Below are positions 32,889 to 41,793 of a stretch of DNA of 64,000 bases, piece after piece. This DNA is from a virus, in the IMG/VR virus record IMGVR_UViG_3300042907_000878, positions 1 through 64,000 of that record. One strand, given 5' to 3'. The number at the start of each line of letters is the position of its first letter. Within the stretch, counting starts at the first letter, position 1. A program made the position numbers and the translations under genes. The notes under the pieces are model-generated. The model searched no databases. It was not told the DNA's origin and saw only the letters and a program-made list of their open reading frames with translations.

Positions 32889-35635
32889 AAATAACTAAAC
32901 CTGTAGAATTTTTGGGCGCTTATGTAGTTAGTGCAGATCTTAGTATGGGTTGGGGTGGCGAATCAGGATATTGTAATTTAGAACTAGTAGAAGAACCCAA
33001 AGATGGTAAACTTTTTAAACCACCGTCACTAGGAACTGGATGTATATTTAATTTTGATAAATTAAGCTTTGGTGGAATTTTAAAAAGGTGGACGTATAGT
33101 GAAGATACCGGAAATGGAAGAAGATATTCGGTAGTGCTGGAGTCTCCGGCTTCAATTTTAGCAGGAACGCAAATCGTATTAAATCGTTTTCAAGGAACCA
33201 TATACACAGACGATAGTAATATTGACGCATTGCAAAATAAAGATGTAATGACATACGGAGGAAAATATCCTACAAATATTATTAATATCTTTGCATCTAA
33301 AGAAAATTATGAATATGGCGGTATTTTTGGCGCTGCCAATTTAAATGAACTTGGGTATCCAGCAGCTAATATTATTGGGGATATTAATAAAGCAATCTCA
33401 GATGGTGTATTTGGTGGCAAGATATTTTTTGCAGATACTGAATATGAGTTAGATTTATCAGAGTTATCAGAAGTTATATCATCTATTGCGGATTATAGAA
33501 TTGGTGGTGACTTTGTAGATTTATCTACGCTGATTAGTGATATATGTGATACAGCGGTCTATGACTATACATTAACACTAACAGGAACTACGAACACTTT
33601 GGGCGTAATCACCAAGGACGCTAAAATAAAAATAAAAGTGCTGTCAAGAAGAAGCGCCCCAAATCCAAATGTGATAAGCGAAACGATCCAAAATTTAAAA
33701 AATAAGCCGGATAAACAAAAAAATCTGATTAGTTACAATACTGGAAAAGAGTTTGCAGATAACATAACTCAAAAGGTTTTAATTGGTAGTCAAGCTAGTA
33801 GATATTGGCTTGCTGGTAGACCTTATATGCTTCCTATCTGGGGCCAATTGGGGCAAGGTCAATCTGCCGTTTATTTCTACGGCAATAGCGTTTACGAATA
33901 CGGAAATATGTTTGCCCCCATTAGAGTAACTATCGACGGGGCAAATCAATACGGCGAAGGAAGCTTTAGCTATGTTGATACAAATCTATTAGAGTTAAGA
34001 TGTGCAATGTCTGAAACAAAAGATACTTGGACAGCATATCATATTTTAATGGCTTTGAAAGAAGGCAGAGAAGGCTTAACATTTGGTAATTTTTCTATAA
34101 CAAAAGATGATTTTAAAAACTTGCTTCAGGGCAAGCTAGCCCCCGCTGATGTTATGGATACCGGACTTGACAATGCAGAAATGGCCGCAGCTTACTTGTA
34201 TGGTCCTGCGGTAGCAGCAAAAACTGCCGCCCAAAGACTTATGGATACAAGATATAATTCATTAAAAGCAGCCGCGAACACTTTTTATGGTAGGTCTTTC
34301 TTAGTTGCTATTCCTGCTGAAGTTGGTGGAGCAAGCAATAATTTTAGATGGATTGAACTAGATAAAAAAATTGAAAACTCTTGGGATATAGCTGGAAATT
34401 CTTGGGCTGGCGACAATGCTTCGGCTTATTTTCCAGATACTAAATTTTATGATGACAATGGAAAACTAGGAGCTGTTGCCGTTTTTCCAAACTATACTAA
34501 TATAGATTTTTCAGATTTTAAGAGCGACTATGGCAGATCTGTACTTGGTACAAATAATGGTGTAGTTGTTAATGTTACTGTTGATACATCTTGGGGGATA
34601 AGGTGGATTGACACTGCGACTTCGGATGTAGATAGTTCAGGCAATGCTAAAACTGATTCTGCGGGTAAGCGAATAAGCACTTCTCGTACAGTTGGATATG
34701 TTAAAGTTGATATACCATCCTGTGATATTTACGATGAATATACAACACAGGTTAATGGCTTTAATATGTTGTGCAAATTAATTATGGGTACAGATCTACT
34801 TCCGGGATATCATAATATGTTCGGCTTTGAAAATTTTGATTTCCCCCTTCCCCCGTCTAGGGTTGCTCCAGAATATATTGGCGTCCCACAACAAAGCAAC
34901 CGATATGTTTGGGGTCCGTGGTTTTCATTCAATAGTGATTCTGGACAGAAAGGTAAACTATCTATAGATCAAGACACTAGTCTAAATCCTGAAACTTTTG
35001 GGACTATTGCAAAAATGAATGAATATGCCAATAGTACTGTTAATATAGATATGAATATGCTTCTTGAAGCTGAAACTGGATCGGTCGAACTTGCTGAATC
35101 CCCGGCCTTTAGCTTAGCTGATAGATTCTTTGGCAGCGGACCTTATGTTACAAACATGTCAATTAGAATTGATGCAACTGCTGGATATAGAACTACTTAT
35201 TCATTTGCTAATTGGACTAAATCTTTTGGTAAACTATCAAGATATAATATAGATTCATTTAAAAAATCTAGGCAAAACGCTTTTAAATTTCAGAAGAATA
35301 TCAGAGACTTATTTCGCTATCCACCGGGAAGACCTATAAATACTAAATTATTAAAATTATTTGAGCCTAAGTTGCCCCGTATGCCAATGCAATCTACAAA
35401 TATGATAGTAGGAAATTTTTCAAATGCAATAGGATATGCTATTAATAATCCTAATAACTTATCGCCGGGAATTAATATGCAAGCGGCCCCAACAAATGCT
35501 GCTACAAGAGGAATGGGGCTTAATTACATGGAAAGCTTTGGCGCGGGATATGAACAAATATTTACACCAATTTTTGCCTACGATCAAAGAGATCCTGCAA
35601 GGGTAAAGAGAAACTTTAATTTAGGAAATTATTAA
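32885..35635 (+). CDS. Putative baseplate hub/tail-tip protein
   Basis: I use the ATG at 32885 in an ATGA overlap with the upstream stop (916 residues); the frame also has an ATG at 32831, which would overlap more. The N-terminus (PVEFLGAYVVSADLSMGWGG, GTGCIFNFDKLSFGGILKRW, GRRYSVVLESPASILAG) resembles the first domains of hub-type tail proteins, which begin with beta-barrels and a FGG-I--W strand. A long central and C-terminal part is unassigned. The end contains a basic segment (SRYNIDSFKKSRQNAFKFQK). No peptidoglycan hydrolase motif was found. Confidence 0.5.
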   Translation: MKITKPVEFLGAYVVSADLSMGWGGESGYCNLELVEEPKDGKLFKPPSLGTGCIFNFDKLSFGGILKRWTYSEDTGNGRRYSVVLESPASILAGTQIVLNRFQGTIYTDDSNIDALQNKDVMTYGGKYPTNIINIFASKENYEYGGIFGAANLNELGYPAANIIGDINKAISDGVFGGKIFFADTEYELDLSELSEVISSIADYRIGGDFVDLSTLISDICDTAVYDYTLTLTGTTNTLGVITKDAKIKIKVLSRRSAPNPNVISETIQNLKNKPDKQKNLISYNTGKEFADNITQKVLIGSQASRYWLAGRPYMLPIWGQLGQGQSAVYFYGNSVYEYGNMFAPIRVTIDGANQYGEGSFSYVDTNLLELRCAMSETKDTWTAYHILMALKEGREGLTFGNFSITKDDFKNLLQGKLAPADVMDTGLDNAEMAAAYLYGPAVAAKTAAQRLMDTRYNSLKAAANTFYGRSFLVAIPAEVGGASNNFRWIELDKKIENSWDIAGNSWAGDNASAYFPDTKFYDDNGKLGAVAVFPNYTNIDFSDFKSDYGRSVLGTNNGVVVNVTVDTSWGIRWIDTATSDVDSSGNAKTDSAGKRISTSRTVGYVKVDIPSCDIYDEYTTQVNGFNMLCKLIMGTDLLPGYHNMFGFENFDFPLPPSRVAPEYIGVPQQSNRYVWGPWFSFNSDSGQKGKLSIDQDTSLNPETFGTIAKMNEYANSTVNIDMNMLLEAETGSVELAESPAFSLADRFFGSGPYVTNMSIRIDATAGYRTTYSFANWTKSFGKLSRYNIDSFKKSRQNAFKFQKNIRDLFRYPPGRPINTKLLKLFEPKLPRMPMQSTNMIVGNFSNAIGYAINNPNNLSPGINMQAAPTNAATRGMGLNYMESFGAGYEQIFTPIFAYDQRDPARVKRNFNLGNY

Positions 35636-37380
35636 TGAGCGTTGTAGTATCAAAATTAACATTTTGCGGTGGATATATAGGCTCATTTACAGCTAGCACA
35701 TCTCCAGATGGTGGACAATTGATAGTTAGAGTATTTGACTCTAAGGCCGATGGAATTACTACAAGTCCACCAGCCACTGGCAGCTTAAAGATGTTTAACT
35801 ATGGCAACTTTGGATTTAGTTTTTTAGGAGCGGTTCAAACTGTAGTAACGAATCCTGAGACAGCAACCGAACCAAAATCATATACTTTAAACTTAACTTG
35901 TAATCAAAATATAAGTAATTTATCGGATACTATTGTTGGATTATATCCATATAATATTAATGTAGCATATATAGCTAAACTCCCTCAAGATGTTGTTGCT
36001 GTAGAAGCTTATGGCTATAGTGAAAATTCGCCAAACTCAAACTATGGTAGTTTTTTTGACTGGAATATATCTACAGGATCAGATGATTTTTCATTAAATG
36101 CTGTTTTGTACAAGTCATATATTAAACATCCTTACAATGCTCCAAATGGAAGTCCTCTATATAAAATTGATGGATCAATCACACCTAGCGCTGCTACGCA
36201 AAATATTGTTATATATTCCTCTTCTGAAAATCCACCAGCAGTGACAGATCCTAATGCCGACACTTCTCCTCCTATTACTATTATTACGCCACCAGCACAA
36301 GGTACGCCACCAGCACAAGGGTCTACGGGTGCTGTTGGCAGTTCAACTACAACACAGACAAATGACTACGGCGCTGGATCTGTTATAATTAAATATCCAA
36401 ATAACGGCACAGTTCCAGTTGGAACAACAGTGACTACATCGTCATCGGATGGACTCACTTCCACTAAGACAATCTATGCCGATTCTTCTGAAGTAACTGA
36501 AACTACATTAACGACATTTTCTCCTACTAGAAATGTTGCTTCACAAAATATTGCACAAAAACAACAAGCGTTTAATCAACCCGCATCCTTTCAGGGGTCA
36601 ATCGATCCAACAAAATTATTTCCCAGCACTGAAATTTACCCTTCTAGTACATATTCAGGAAAAGATTCTGGTGTTTTTTTTGGAAAAAGCGCTAGCCCAA
36701 CCTCCTTTGATTTAGATCCATACTTTTATTTTTCTAAAAATGACTATGGTTTAGTCGCGAAAGATGGAAAAAGTAATTCTAAAAATATTAATACAAAAAA
36801 GGAACCAGTCAAAGACCATGTTAGAACAATGGGCCTTAAGGGACCAATGTATTATTCTGGATGGGGCTATGATACCAGAGGACTGCCTGTTCCGAATGCA
36901 GCAAATCAAATTATTCAAACTGGAGTTGGAACTAATAAACAACCATTGTATGGAACCGATGTAAATGGATCTTATAAATTTCATGAAAAAACCCCCATAG
37001 AAAGAAAACTTTGGAAAACTGGTCCAGTGGATTTAAGATGGCATGATAAAAGAAAAACTTGGGTGGGTGGACATGAAATGCTTGAGGGGTATTTAATGTC
37101 TGACTTAGCAGCGCCAAAAAAACAGGGAGTAACAACTGCAAAAATGGCAGTATTAAGGATAGCCTCTCCATCGGGTCTTACGGGGCAAAATTTATTAGCA
37201 AGTCCTGCTGTAGACTTAAAAGATGAGACAGGAAAAGTGACTGGAGTTCGCCCTGCTGTTTACACTAATGAATTTATAAGTGTATCAAATCGTGACCCTT
37301 CACTATCTGCGTCTTCGGGCGCATATTGCATGGTTGCAGACATTAATTATGAATGGAGGCCGATTTATATCGGATGTTAA
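35635..37380 (+). CDS. Tail structural protein with Pro/Thr-rich linker
   Basis: This 581-residue protein starts at an ATG overlapping the upstream stop by one base. A beta-rich N-terminal domain (SKLTFCGGYIGSFTAS, GNFGFSFLGAVQTVV) is joined by a Pro/Thr/Ser-rich linker at about residues 200-300 (ITPPAQGTPPAQGSTG) to a C-terminal domain rich in aromatics and Lys (YYSGWGYDTRGLPVPN, MVADINYEWRPIYIGC). The linker suggests a flexible appendage of the tail tip. The family is unknown. Confidence 0.5.
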   Translation: MSVVVSKLTFCGGYIGSFTASTSPDGGQLIVRVFDSKADGITTSPPATGSLKMFNYGNFGFSFLGAVQTVVTNPETATEPKSYTLNLTCNQNISNLSDTIVGLYPYNINVAYIAKLPQDVVAVEAYGYSENSPNSNYGSFFDWNISTGSDDFSLNAVLYKSYIKHPYNAPNGSPLYKIDGSITPSAATQNIVIYSSSENPPAVTDPNADTSPPITIITPPAQGTPPAQGSTGAVGSSTTTQTNDYGAGSVIIKYPNNGTVPVGTTVTTSSSDGLTSTKTIYADSSEVTETTLTTFSPTRNVASQNIAQKQQAFNQPASFQGSIDPTKLFPSTEIYPSSTYSGKDSGVFFGKSASPTSFDLDPYFYFSKNDYGLVAKDGKSNSKNINTKKEPVKDHVRTMGLKGPMYYSGWGYDTRGLPVPNAANQIIQTGVGTNKQPLYGTDVNGSYKFHEKTPIERKLWKTGPVDLRWHDKRKTWVGGHEMLEGYLMSDLAAPKKQGVTTAKMAVLRIASPSGLTGQNLLASPAVDLKDETGKVTGVRPAVYTNEFISVSNRDPSLSASSGAYCMVADINYEWRPIYIGC

Positions 37381-37381
37381 T

Positions 37382-39250
37382 ATGGGACGAGGATGTGGCT
37401 GTTGTAAAACTTTAAATAATTATAATATTTTTGTAAAATTTGTTCCATATGTGGCAACATCATATTCTGTACCCTTTCCCCCGCCACCTTCTGGTGACGG
37501 TTGTAATGATTTAGAATATATAAATAAATATTTTTATGATTTATCTTTAACTGGATGTGGTGGCGCTCCACCATTACCCGCTATCCAAGATTCTATAAAT
37601 ATACCTTCATGTGTTTCTGAAGTTAAAAAAAATACACTAAAAAGAAATTATGATAGTAATAAATTATATATATCTCCATTAATAGAAGATTTTAATTTAT
37701 ATATAAATGATAATTTAGAATTATCTGATGAATTTTCTTATTTATTACCAAGACAAGTAACTTATAATGAATATAATCCCGGTGGCGAAAAGTATAACTA
37801 CTGGAGAGGTAATGCAATAAATTATATATATAATTATGATTTAGGTGTAATAAATCCAGAAGATAAAAAATTATCTACTTCCACCCAAATAAATGGATAT
37901 AAAGGCTTTAATTATACTCCACTTTCAACATTATGCACAGTACTATTAGGAAAAGTAAGATATATCTCTAATAGAGATTGTTTAATCAAAGCTGATGCTG
38001 ATTTTTATAATAGTTCTGATGTCTACACTCAGTATGGATTTGTACCATGTGGTGACGGAGCGATCTTAAAAGGATCATATATTATAGATGAAGGTATTGT
38101 TTATGATATAAATGAATATATATCTAAAATTGAAGTGCCTTCTACTAGTTATCAAAGTGTAACTATAACTTATCCGATAATAATTACATATTCTGGAAAT
38201 AAAGCTAATGTTACAGGAAGTAATTCTGGATCAGCAACATATAAAACTACACTTTCATTTACTTCAGTTAATAGTGCCAGTACTAATATTCAACCTCAAG
38301 TTGAATATGTTCGAGACTCTTTTAGAATTATAGGTAATACAGAAGTATCTTCAAACGCTTCGGAATCATATGAAAATTGCGCAACTACTGAACGATTTAA
38401 AAAATATCCTTTTAATCCTGTGAATCCTTGTGGACTTCCAATTATTAAAGATCAATATATTTGCGGTAGACATATCGAAAACTCCGGTCCAAAAAGACTA
38501 GTAATATCAATGGCTCCAAAATTTACATTTGGCTCAGCTTTTGTTAGATTAAAATATATAAATAATGGTGAATTTGCAGTTAAATTTATAGATTTACCTA
38601 TAATATCACTTTCTTCATCATATGCATCAATATATTCTTCAGCCCGTATAGAGGCTTATGCTTTACTAAAAGGTTCTATATCTAAAAATGGAGAATATAT
38701 TTATACAAATAATTTTCAAATAACTATTTGTGAAGACAATGCAGATGTGACTTCGGAAGATGGGGAGGTTTTGATTGAATATTCTGGATACGAAAGACCA
38801 GTAATTACTGATTCATTGCAAGCTATACCAAATGGAATTGGCGCTAATGCCGCAATAACTAGTTATAATTGTGGAGTAGACTTTAAAGTTGATAAGGTTC
38901 CAGCTAAAACAATTGGTATTTATTATGCATATTCTCCTTTTGCCTTGTCTAACTTAGGAGTTCCTTTTTTGGGAGGCTTTATAAGTAAAATAGTAAATGA
39001 TCCATGCGAAGAGCCACAACCCAATGTATCGGACCCTCCTTTATTTACGCAATGGAATACTAGATTTGCTTATGAAACAAGATATGAGTTTGGAGAAGGC
39101 GCTGGAACGCCTATAAATTCAAGACCAGTAGGAGCGGAAATAAATATAGATGGAAAAATATTTCCAGTAGATGGATTGACTGACGCTTTGTATCTATATT
39201 TTAGAGATTTTAATTATGACCTTATATATATAAATCAGGAAATTAACTAA
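37382..39250 (+). CDS. Virion protein with Cys-rich N-terminus
   Basis: I start at the ATG at 37382, two bases after the upstream stop (622 residues). The first residues, MGRGCGCCK, give a Cys cluster, followed by a Pro run (VPFPPPPSGDG) and further Cys pairs (LTGCGGAPPLPA). The body is Tyr/Asn/Ser-rich and probably beta (TYNEYNPGGEKYNYWRGNAI). Cys pairs recur in the second half (YENCATTERF, CGLPIIKDQYICG). It lacks a signal peptide. It is likely a tail-tip component by position. Confidence 0.45.
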   Translation: MGRGCGCCKTLNNYNIFVKFVPYVATSYSVPFPPPPSGDGCNDLEYINKYFYDLSLTGCGGAPPLPAIQDSINIPSCVSEVKKNTLKRNYDSNKLYISPLIEDFNLYINDNLELSDEFSYLLPRQVTYNEYNPGGEKYNYWRGNAINYIYNYDLGVINPEDKKLSTSTQINGYKGFNYTPLSTLCTVLLGKVRYISNRDCLIKADADFYNSSDVYTQYGFVPCGDGAILKGSYIIDEGIVYDINEYISKIEVPSTSYQSVTITYPIIITYSGNKANVTGSNSGSATYKTTLSFTSVNSASTNIQPQVEYVRDSFRIIGNTEVSSNASESYENCATTERFKKYPFNPVNPCGLPIIKDQYICGRHIENSGPKRLVISMAPKFTFGSAFVRLKYINNGEFAVKFIDLPIISLSSSYASIYSSARIEAYALLKGSISKNGEYIYTNNFQITICEDNADVTSEDGEVLIEYSGYERPVITDSLQAIPNGIGANAAITSYNCGVDFKVDKVPAKTIGIYYAYSPFALSNLGVPFLGGFISKIVNDPCEEPQPNVSDPPLFTQWNTRFAYETRYEFGEGAGTPINSRPVGAEINIDGKIFPVDGLTDALYLYFRDFNYDLIYINQEIN

Positions 39251-39525
39251 TGTTACTAGATTCTATTAAAAATTATATTATCAGTGGATTTTCAAATGTA
39301 AGTGACAACACAAAACAAAATAGATTAAATATATGTAAATCCTGCGAGCATTTTAATGAATCTTTACATCAATGCAAGCACTGCGGATGTTTTCTTCATA
39401 TAAAAACCTCTTGGGCAACTGAGAAATGCCCACTTGACAAATGGGTTGCTGAAATTGAACAAATCCAACATCCTCCAATCGACCAAAATACACCTTCTGG
39501 AGATTGCGGATGCAACAAAAAATAA
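39250..39525 (+). CDS. Small Cys-rich zinc-ribbon protein
   Basis: This 91-residue protein has cysteines at 29, 32, 42, 45, 47, 60, 86 and 88. The pattern C-x2-C-x9-C-x2-C-x-C is followed by KTSWATEKCPLDKW. That series is a familiar small phage zinc-ribbon protein next to tail genes, and its role there is not known. The start overlaps the upstream stop by one base. The tail CGCNKK adds a last Cys pair. Confidence 0.7.
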   Translation: MLLDSIKNYIISGFSNVSDNTKQNRLNICKSCEHFNESLHQCKHCGCFLHIKTSWATEKCPLDKWVAEIEQIQHPPIDQNTPSGDCGCNKK

Positions 39526-39528
39526 TGT

Positions 39529-39570
39529 GTATATTATAATGACATGTCAAAAAACCTTTAAAGGTAAAAT
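39529..39570 (+). promoter_or_regulatory. Possible promoter and palindromes upstream of 39591 gene
   Basis: The 65-base gap holds a perfect -10 hexamer TATAAT (39535-39540) with only a poor -35 match (about 3 of 6) at 17 bases. It also holds two adjacent palindromes: GACATGTC (39541-39548) and ACCTTTAAAGGT (39554-39565). This could be a separate late promoter with an operator, but the -35 weakness keeps confidence low. Confidence 0.3.
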
Positions 39571-39590
39571 AGTAACTTAGGAGATCTCTT

Positions 39591-40553
39591 ATGGCAAGTA
39601 TTAGTTTTGAAGTATTAGATAATAGCAATCCGGGCATCGGAAGCGGCATTAGCGCTTCGGGCCTCGGATTCTATGGAAGTGGAGGTTTTGGAACAAGTGT
39701 TCCTCTGCTTAATTATCAAGGTAAAACATTTGTAACAAGCTCTGATGGAACTAATCAAGGTCCAGAAGCAAGAAACGTACAATTTACAAGCGTATCTGGA
39801 TGTACAATTTCTGCTGGCACAGGATTATTATCCAAGATTAATTCTTCAGAAGCTACACTAGTTGTTAATTTTGACCATACAGCAAGTGTTAAAGTTCAAA
39901 ACGCACAGCTCCGTATTTATGACCGCGATAACATTGACAACCCTGCGAGTGGAGTTATCACTAAAATTGCAGAAGTTGCTAATTTTGGTGGTGGTACAAT
40001 TAGCTACAGCACATGGGTTGGCAATAATGGCAACGATATTTTAACCACTGTTGGTTCGGGCGATGCATTCTGGTGGGGCGCTCCTTGGCCAAATAATCAC
40101 TGCTATGTTCCATTCCAAGGGACAACAGTTAATCGTCCATACTATCAAAACTCTGTGGGTGTTAAATTCTATAATTTTACAGATGTTCAAGACGCTGCAA
40201 ATAGTGGTAATCCTCACCCAAGCCTTTCTGGATTATCAAGTCCCGGCAAGCAAACAGTTGGTGGAAGTGGATTAATTGTTCCCTTGTCAGACTCTCCGGG
40301 AAGTGGTGGTCGCGGCCTTGCCTCTCCATTACACACGGGCGCTCCAAAATATTGCCAATATATCAATGCAACTTCTCAGGGGACTTTACTGGGAGCCAAT
40401 ACAACATTTGATAGTGGCAGTTTGTTAGCTAGTATGTATGGTGGAACTGGTGCTGATACACGCCACACTTGGAGGGTTGCGATTTCTTCCGCTCCTCTAA
40501 GCATTGGAAGTAAAACCCAGTTTGGTATGTATATCAGTCTAGAATATCTATAA
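39591..40553 (+). CDS. Virion structural protein, likely abundant
   Basis: This 320-residue protein has a strong ribosome site (taggag) and codon use richer in G and C than its neighbours, resembling the tail-tube gene. This suggests high expression. The sequence is Gly/Ser-rich and beta (SASGLGFYGSGGFGTSVPLL, VKVQNAQLRIYDRDNIDNPA, KTQFGMYISLEYL). It is the last gene of the plus-strand module and is preceded by its own spacer with a possible promoter. It might be a head decoration, tail-tip or major appendage protein. I do not recognise the family. Confidence 0.55.
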   Translation: MASISFEVLDNSNPGIGSGISASGLGFYGSGGFGTSVPLLNYQGKTFVTSSDGTNQGPEARNVQFTSVSGCTISAGTGLLSKINSSEATLVVNFDHTASVKVQNAQLRIYDRDNIDNPASGVITKIAEVANFGGGTISYSTWVGNNGNDILTTVGSGDAFWWGAPWPNNHCYVPFQGTTVNRPYYQNSVGVKFYNFTDVQDAANSGNPHPSLSGLSSPGKQTVGGSGLIVPLSDSPGSGGRGLASPLHTGAPKYCQYINATSQGTLLGANTTFDSGSLLASMYGGTGADTRHTWRVAISSAPLSIGSKTQFGMYISLEYL

Positions 40554-40559
40554 TTATAA

Positions 40560-40658
40560 ATTACCGAGAGATTAGCTGGCGATCTTTTTATCGTTTCGAA
40601 TCGCGACTCATTCTCGTAATATAACTGAAGACGAACGATTGCAAGTTATATCGGTAAT
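40560..40658 (+). ncRNA. Candidate structured RNA between convergent modules
   Basis: ATTACCGA (40560-40567) pairs exactly with TCGGTAAT (40651-40658). ATATAACT (40619-40626) pairs with AGTTATAT (40644-40651), leaving a 17-base loop. ATTAC-C-GAGA (40560-40569) can instead pair with TCTCGTAAT (40612-40620) with one bulged C. The two larger pairings exclude one another. A TTCGAAT at 40595-40601 recalls a tRNA T-loop, but no tRNA stems fit. It lies just before the terminator, so it could be the 3' end of the tail mRNA or a small RNA. Confidence 0.35.
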
Positions 40659-40662
40659 AAAT

Positions 40663-40692
40663 AAAAAAGCCCCGTTTTACCGGGGCTTTTTT
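40663..40692. terminator. Bidirectional rho-independent terminator
   Basis: AAAAAAGCCCCG (40663-40674) and CGGGGCTTTTTT (40681-40692) form a perfect 12-base inverted repeat around a 6-base loop. Both strands read a GC stem followed by a run of six T. It separates the plus-strand tail genes from the minus-strand replication genes, which end at 40697, and can stop transcription from both sides. Confidence 0.95.
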
Positions 40693-40696
40693 GTCT

Positions 40697-41041
40697 TTAC
40701 ACTTCTTTATTTTGTGACTTGTCCCATCTCATCCAGCCACCATCAGGTAGCCACTTATCGTCCTTGTCTTTTCGTCTTGGAAATAAACCTCCACCTTTTT
40801 TATGAACACCGAAAGCGAGTTTAGCTCGACACTCTCTGCTTGTACATCTAAGTTCATAATATTCATTTTCTTCTGCATCTTTACGAACAACGTGACTCAA
40901 TCCATCATATCCGCACTTTCCGCAAATTGAAATAGCAAAAACTTCTTCAAGGTCTGCTAATTGCTTAAAAGCGTCTGTCATCTTATCTGCTTCAACACTA
41001 ATTGTAGAATTGCCAACCTTTTGTGAAATCGTAAAACTCAT
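40697..41041 (-). CDS. Zinc-ribbon protein paired with annealing protein
   Basis: This 114-residue protein has an N-terminal part (MSFTISQKVGNSTISVEADK), a four-Cys ribbon (C40-x2-C43...C66-x4-C71) and a C-terminal FGVHKKGGGLFPRRKDKD segment ending near Trp residues. I know this type from phages as a small partner encoded next to a single-strand annealing protein. Here the two genes overlap by four bases, which supports a joint role in recombination. It is the last gene of the minus-strand module. The function is not proven. Confidence 0.6.
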   Translation of the reverse strand: MSFTISQKVGNSTISVEADKMTDAFKQLADLEEVFAISICGKCGYDGLSHVVRKDAEENEYYELRCTSRECRAKLAFGVHKKGGGLFPRRKDKDDKWLPDGGWMRWDKSQNKEV

Positions 41042-41793
41042 TCAGCACTCTCCTTTAAAATTTCTACCGGAATTGATTTGCTATTGTTTTGATAGTCATT
41101 CAATAGCTTAATCATATTAATTGCAGTCTTCTTACTCACACTCTCAAGTTTATCATAATTCTTTTCTCCAATATTAATATACTTGAGGACATCAATATTA
41201 AGCTCTCTACATTTATTAGTTAATAGACGAATTTGAGCATCGCTAATAGGATCTTCTTCTCTATAACTACCATCCGTAGGAGATGTTTTCATAACTTCTC
41301 GCACTGCCTTAGCAACATCTCTATTTCTGGTAAGCTCTTCAGCAGCAACACAGTTAAGCATTAGTAGCTTTCTTAAGCATCTGCCTTCTGCTCTTGTTGC
41401 AGCAGTTTCATCTGGATATCCTAAGAATAAGTCGTCAGTATTAACTGCCGATACACCAGCCATATCGCCAATTGTAACCAACTGTCCGCTATCAGTTTCT
41501 ATAGTTACTTCATATCGAACAACTGTTCTTGGAGTCGGGCTTTGCACGTTGATAACCTCTACGGGGCGACTAACAATAATCTCTCCCATTAAAAGTCGAG
41601 CAACTCTTCGCAGTCCATAACAGTTAGGATATTTTTTATCATTAATCTCAATTAGTTCGTTATCGGCGAATTTACTCATAACGAAATCATGCCACTCTGG
41701 AGATAGTGGGTCTGGGGTTTCTGGGTCTGTTACACCTTCAACAATATCTACAAGGCTCCGTTTGTCGAATACGCTATCGCTATCATCAATCAT
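41038..41793 (-). CDS. Putative single-strand annealing protein (Rad52/ERF-like)
   Basis: In this 251-residue protein, the N-terminal 170 residues include NCYGLRRVARLLMGEIIVS, a beta segment TVVRYEVTIETDSGQLVTIG, and DETAATRAEGRCLRKLL. The last resembles the conserved helix of phage Rad52/ERF-type annealing proteins. After a linker, residues about 180-235 (ISDAQIRLLTNKCRELNID) form a small helical domain often found at the end of such proteins. It would anneal complementary strands with the SSB and RecA encoded in the same module. No catalytic residues exist to confirm the family, so this is an inference from pattern and neighbours. Confidence 0.5.
   Translation of the reverse strand: MIDDSDSVFDKRSLVDIVEGVTDPETPDPLSPEWHDFVMSKFADNELIEINDKKYPNCYGLRRVARLLMGEIIVSRPVEVINVQSPTPRTVVRYEVTIETDSGQLVTIGDMAGVSAVNTDDLFLGYPDETAATRAEGRCLRKLLMLNCVAAEELTRNRDVAKAVREVMKTSPTDGSYREEDPISDAQIRLLTNKCRELNIDVLKYINIGEKNYDKLESVSKKTAINMIKLLNDYQNNSKSIPVEILKESAE

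Noticed and set aside
40586-40605. tRNA-like TTCGAAT in the convergent spacer
   Set aside because: The bases on either side do not form a five-base T stem, and no anticodon arm can be drawn; the spacer is better explained by other pairings.
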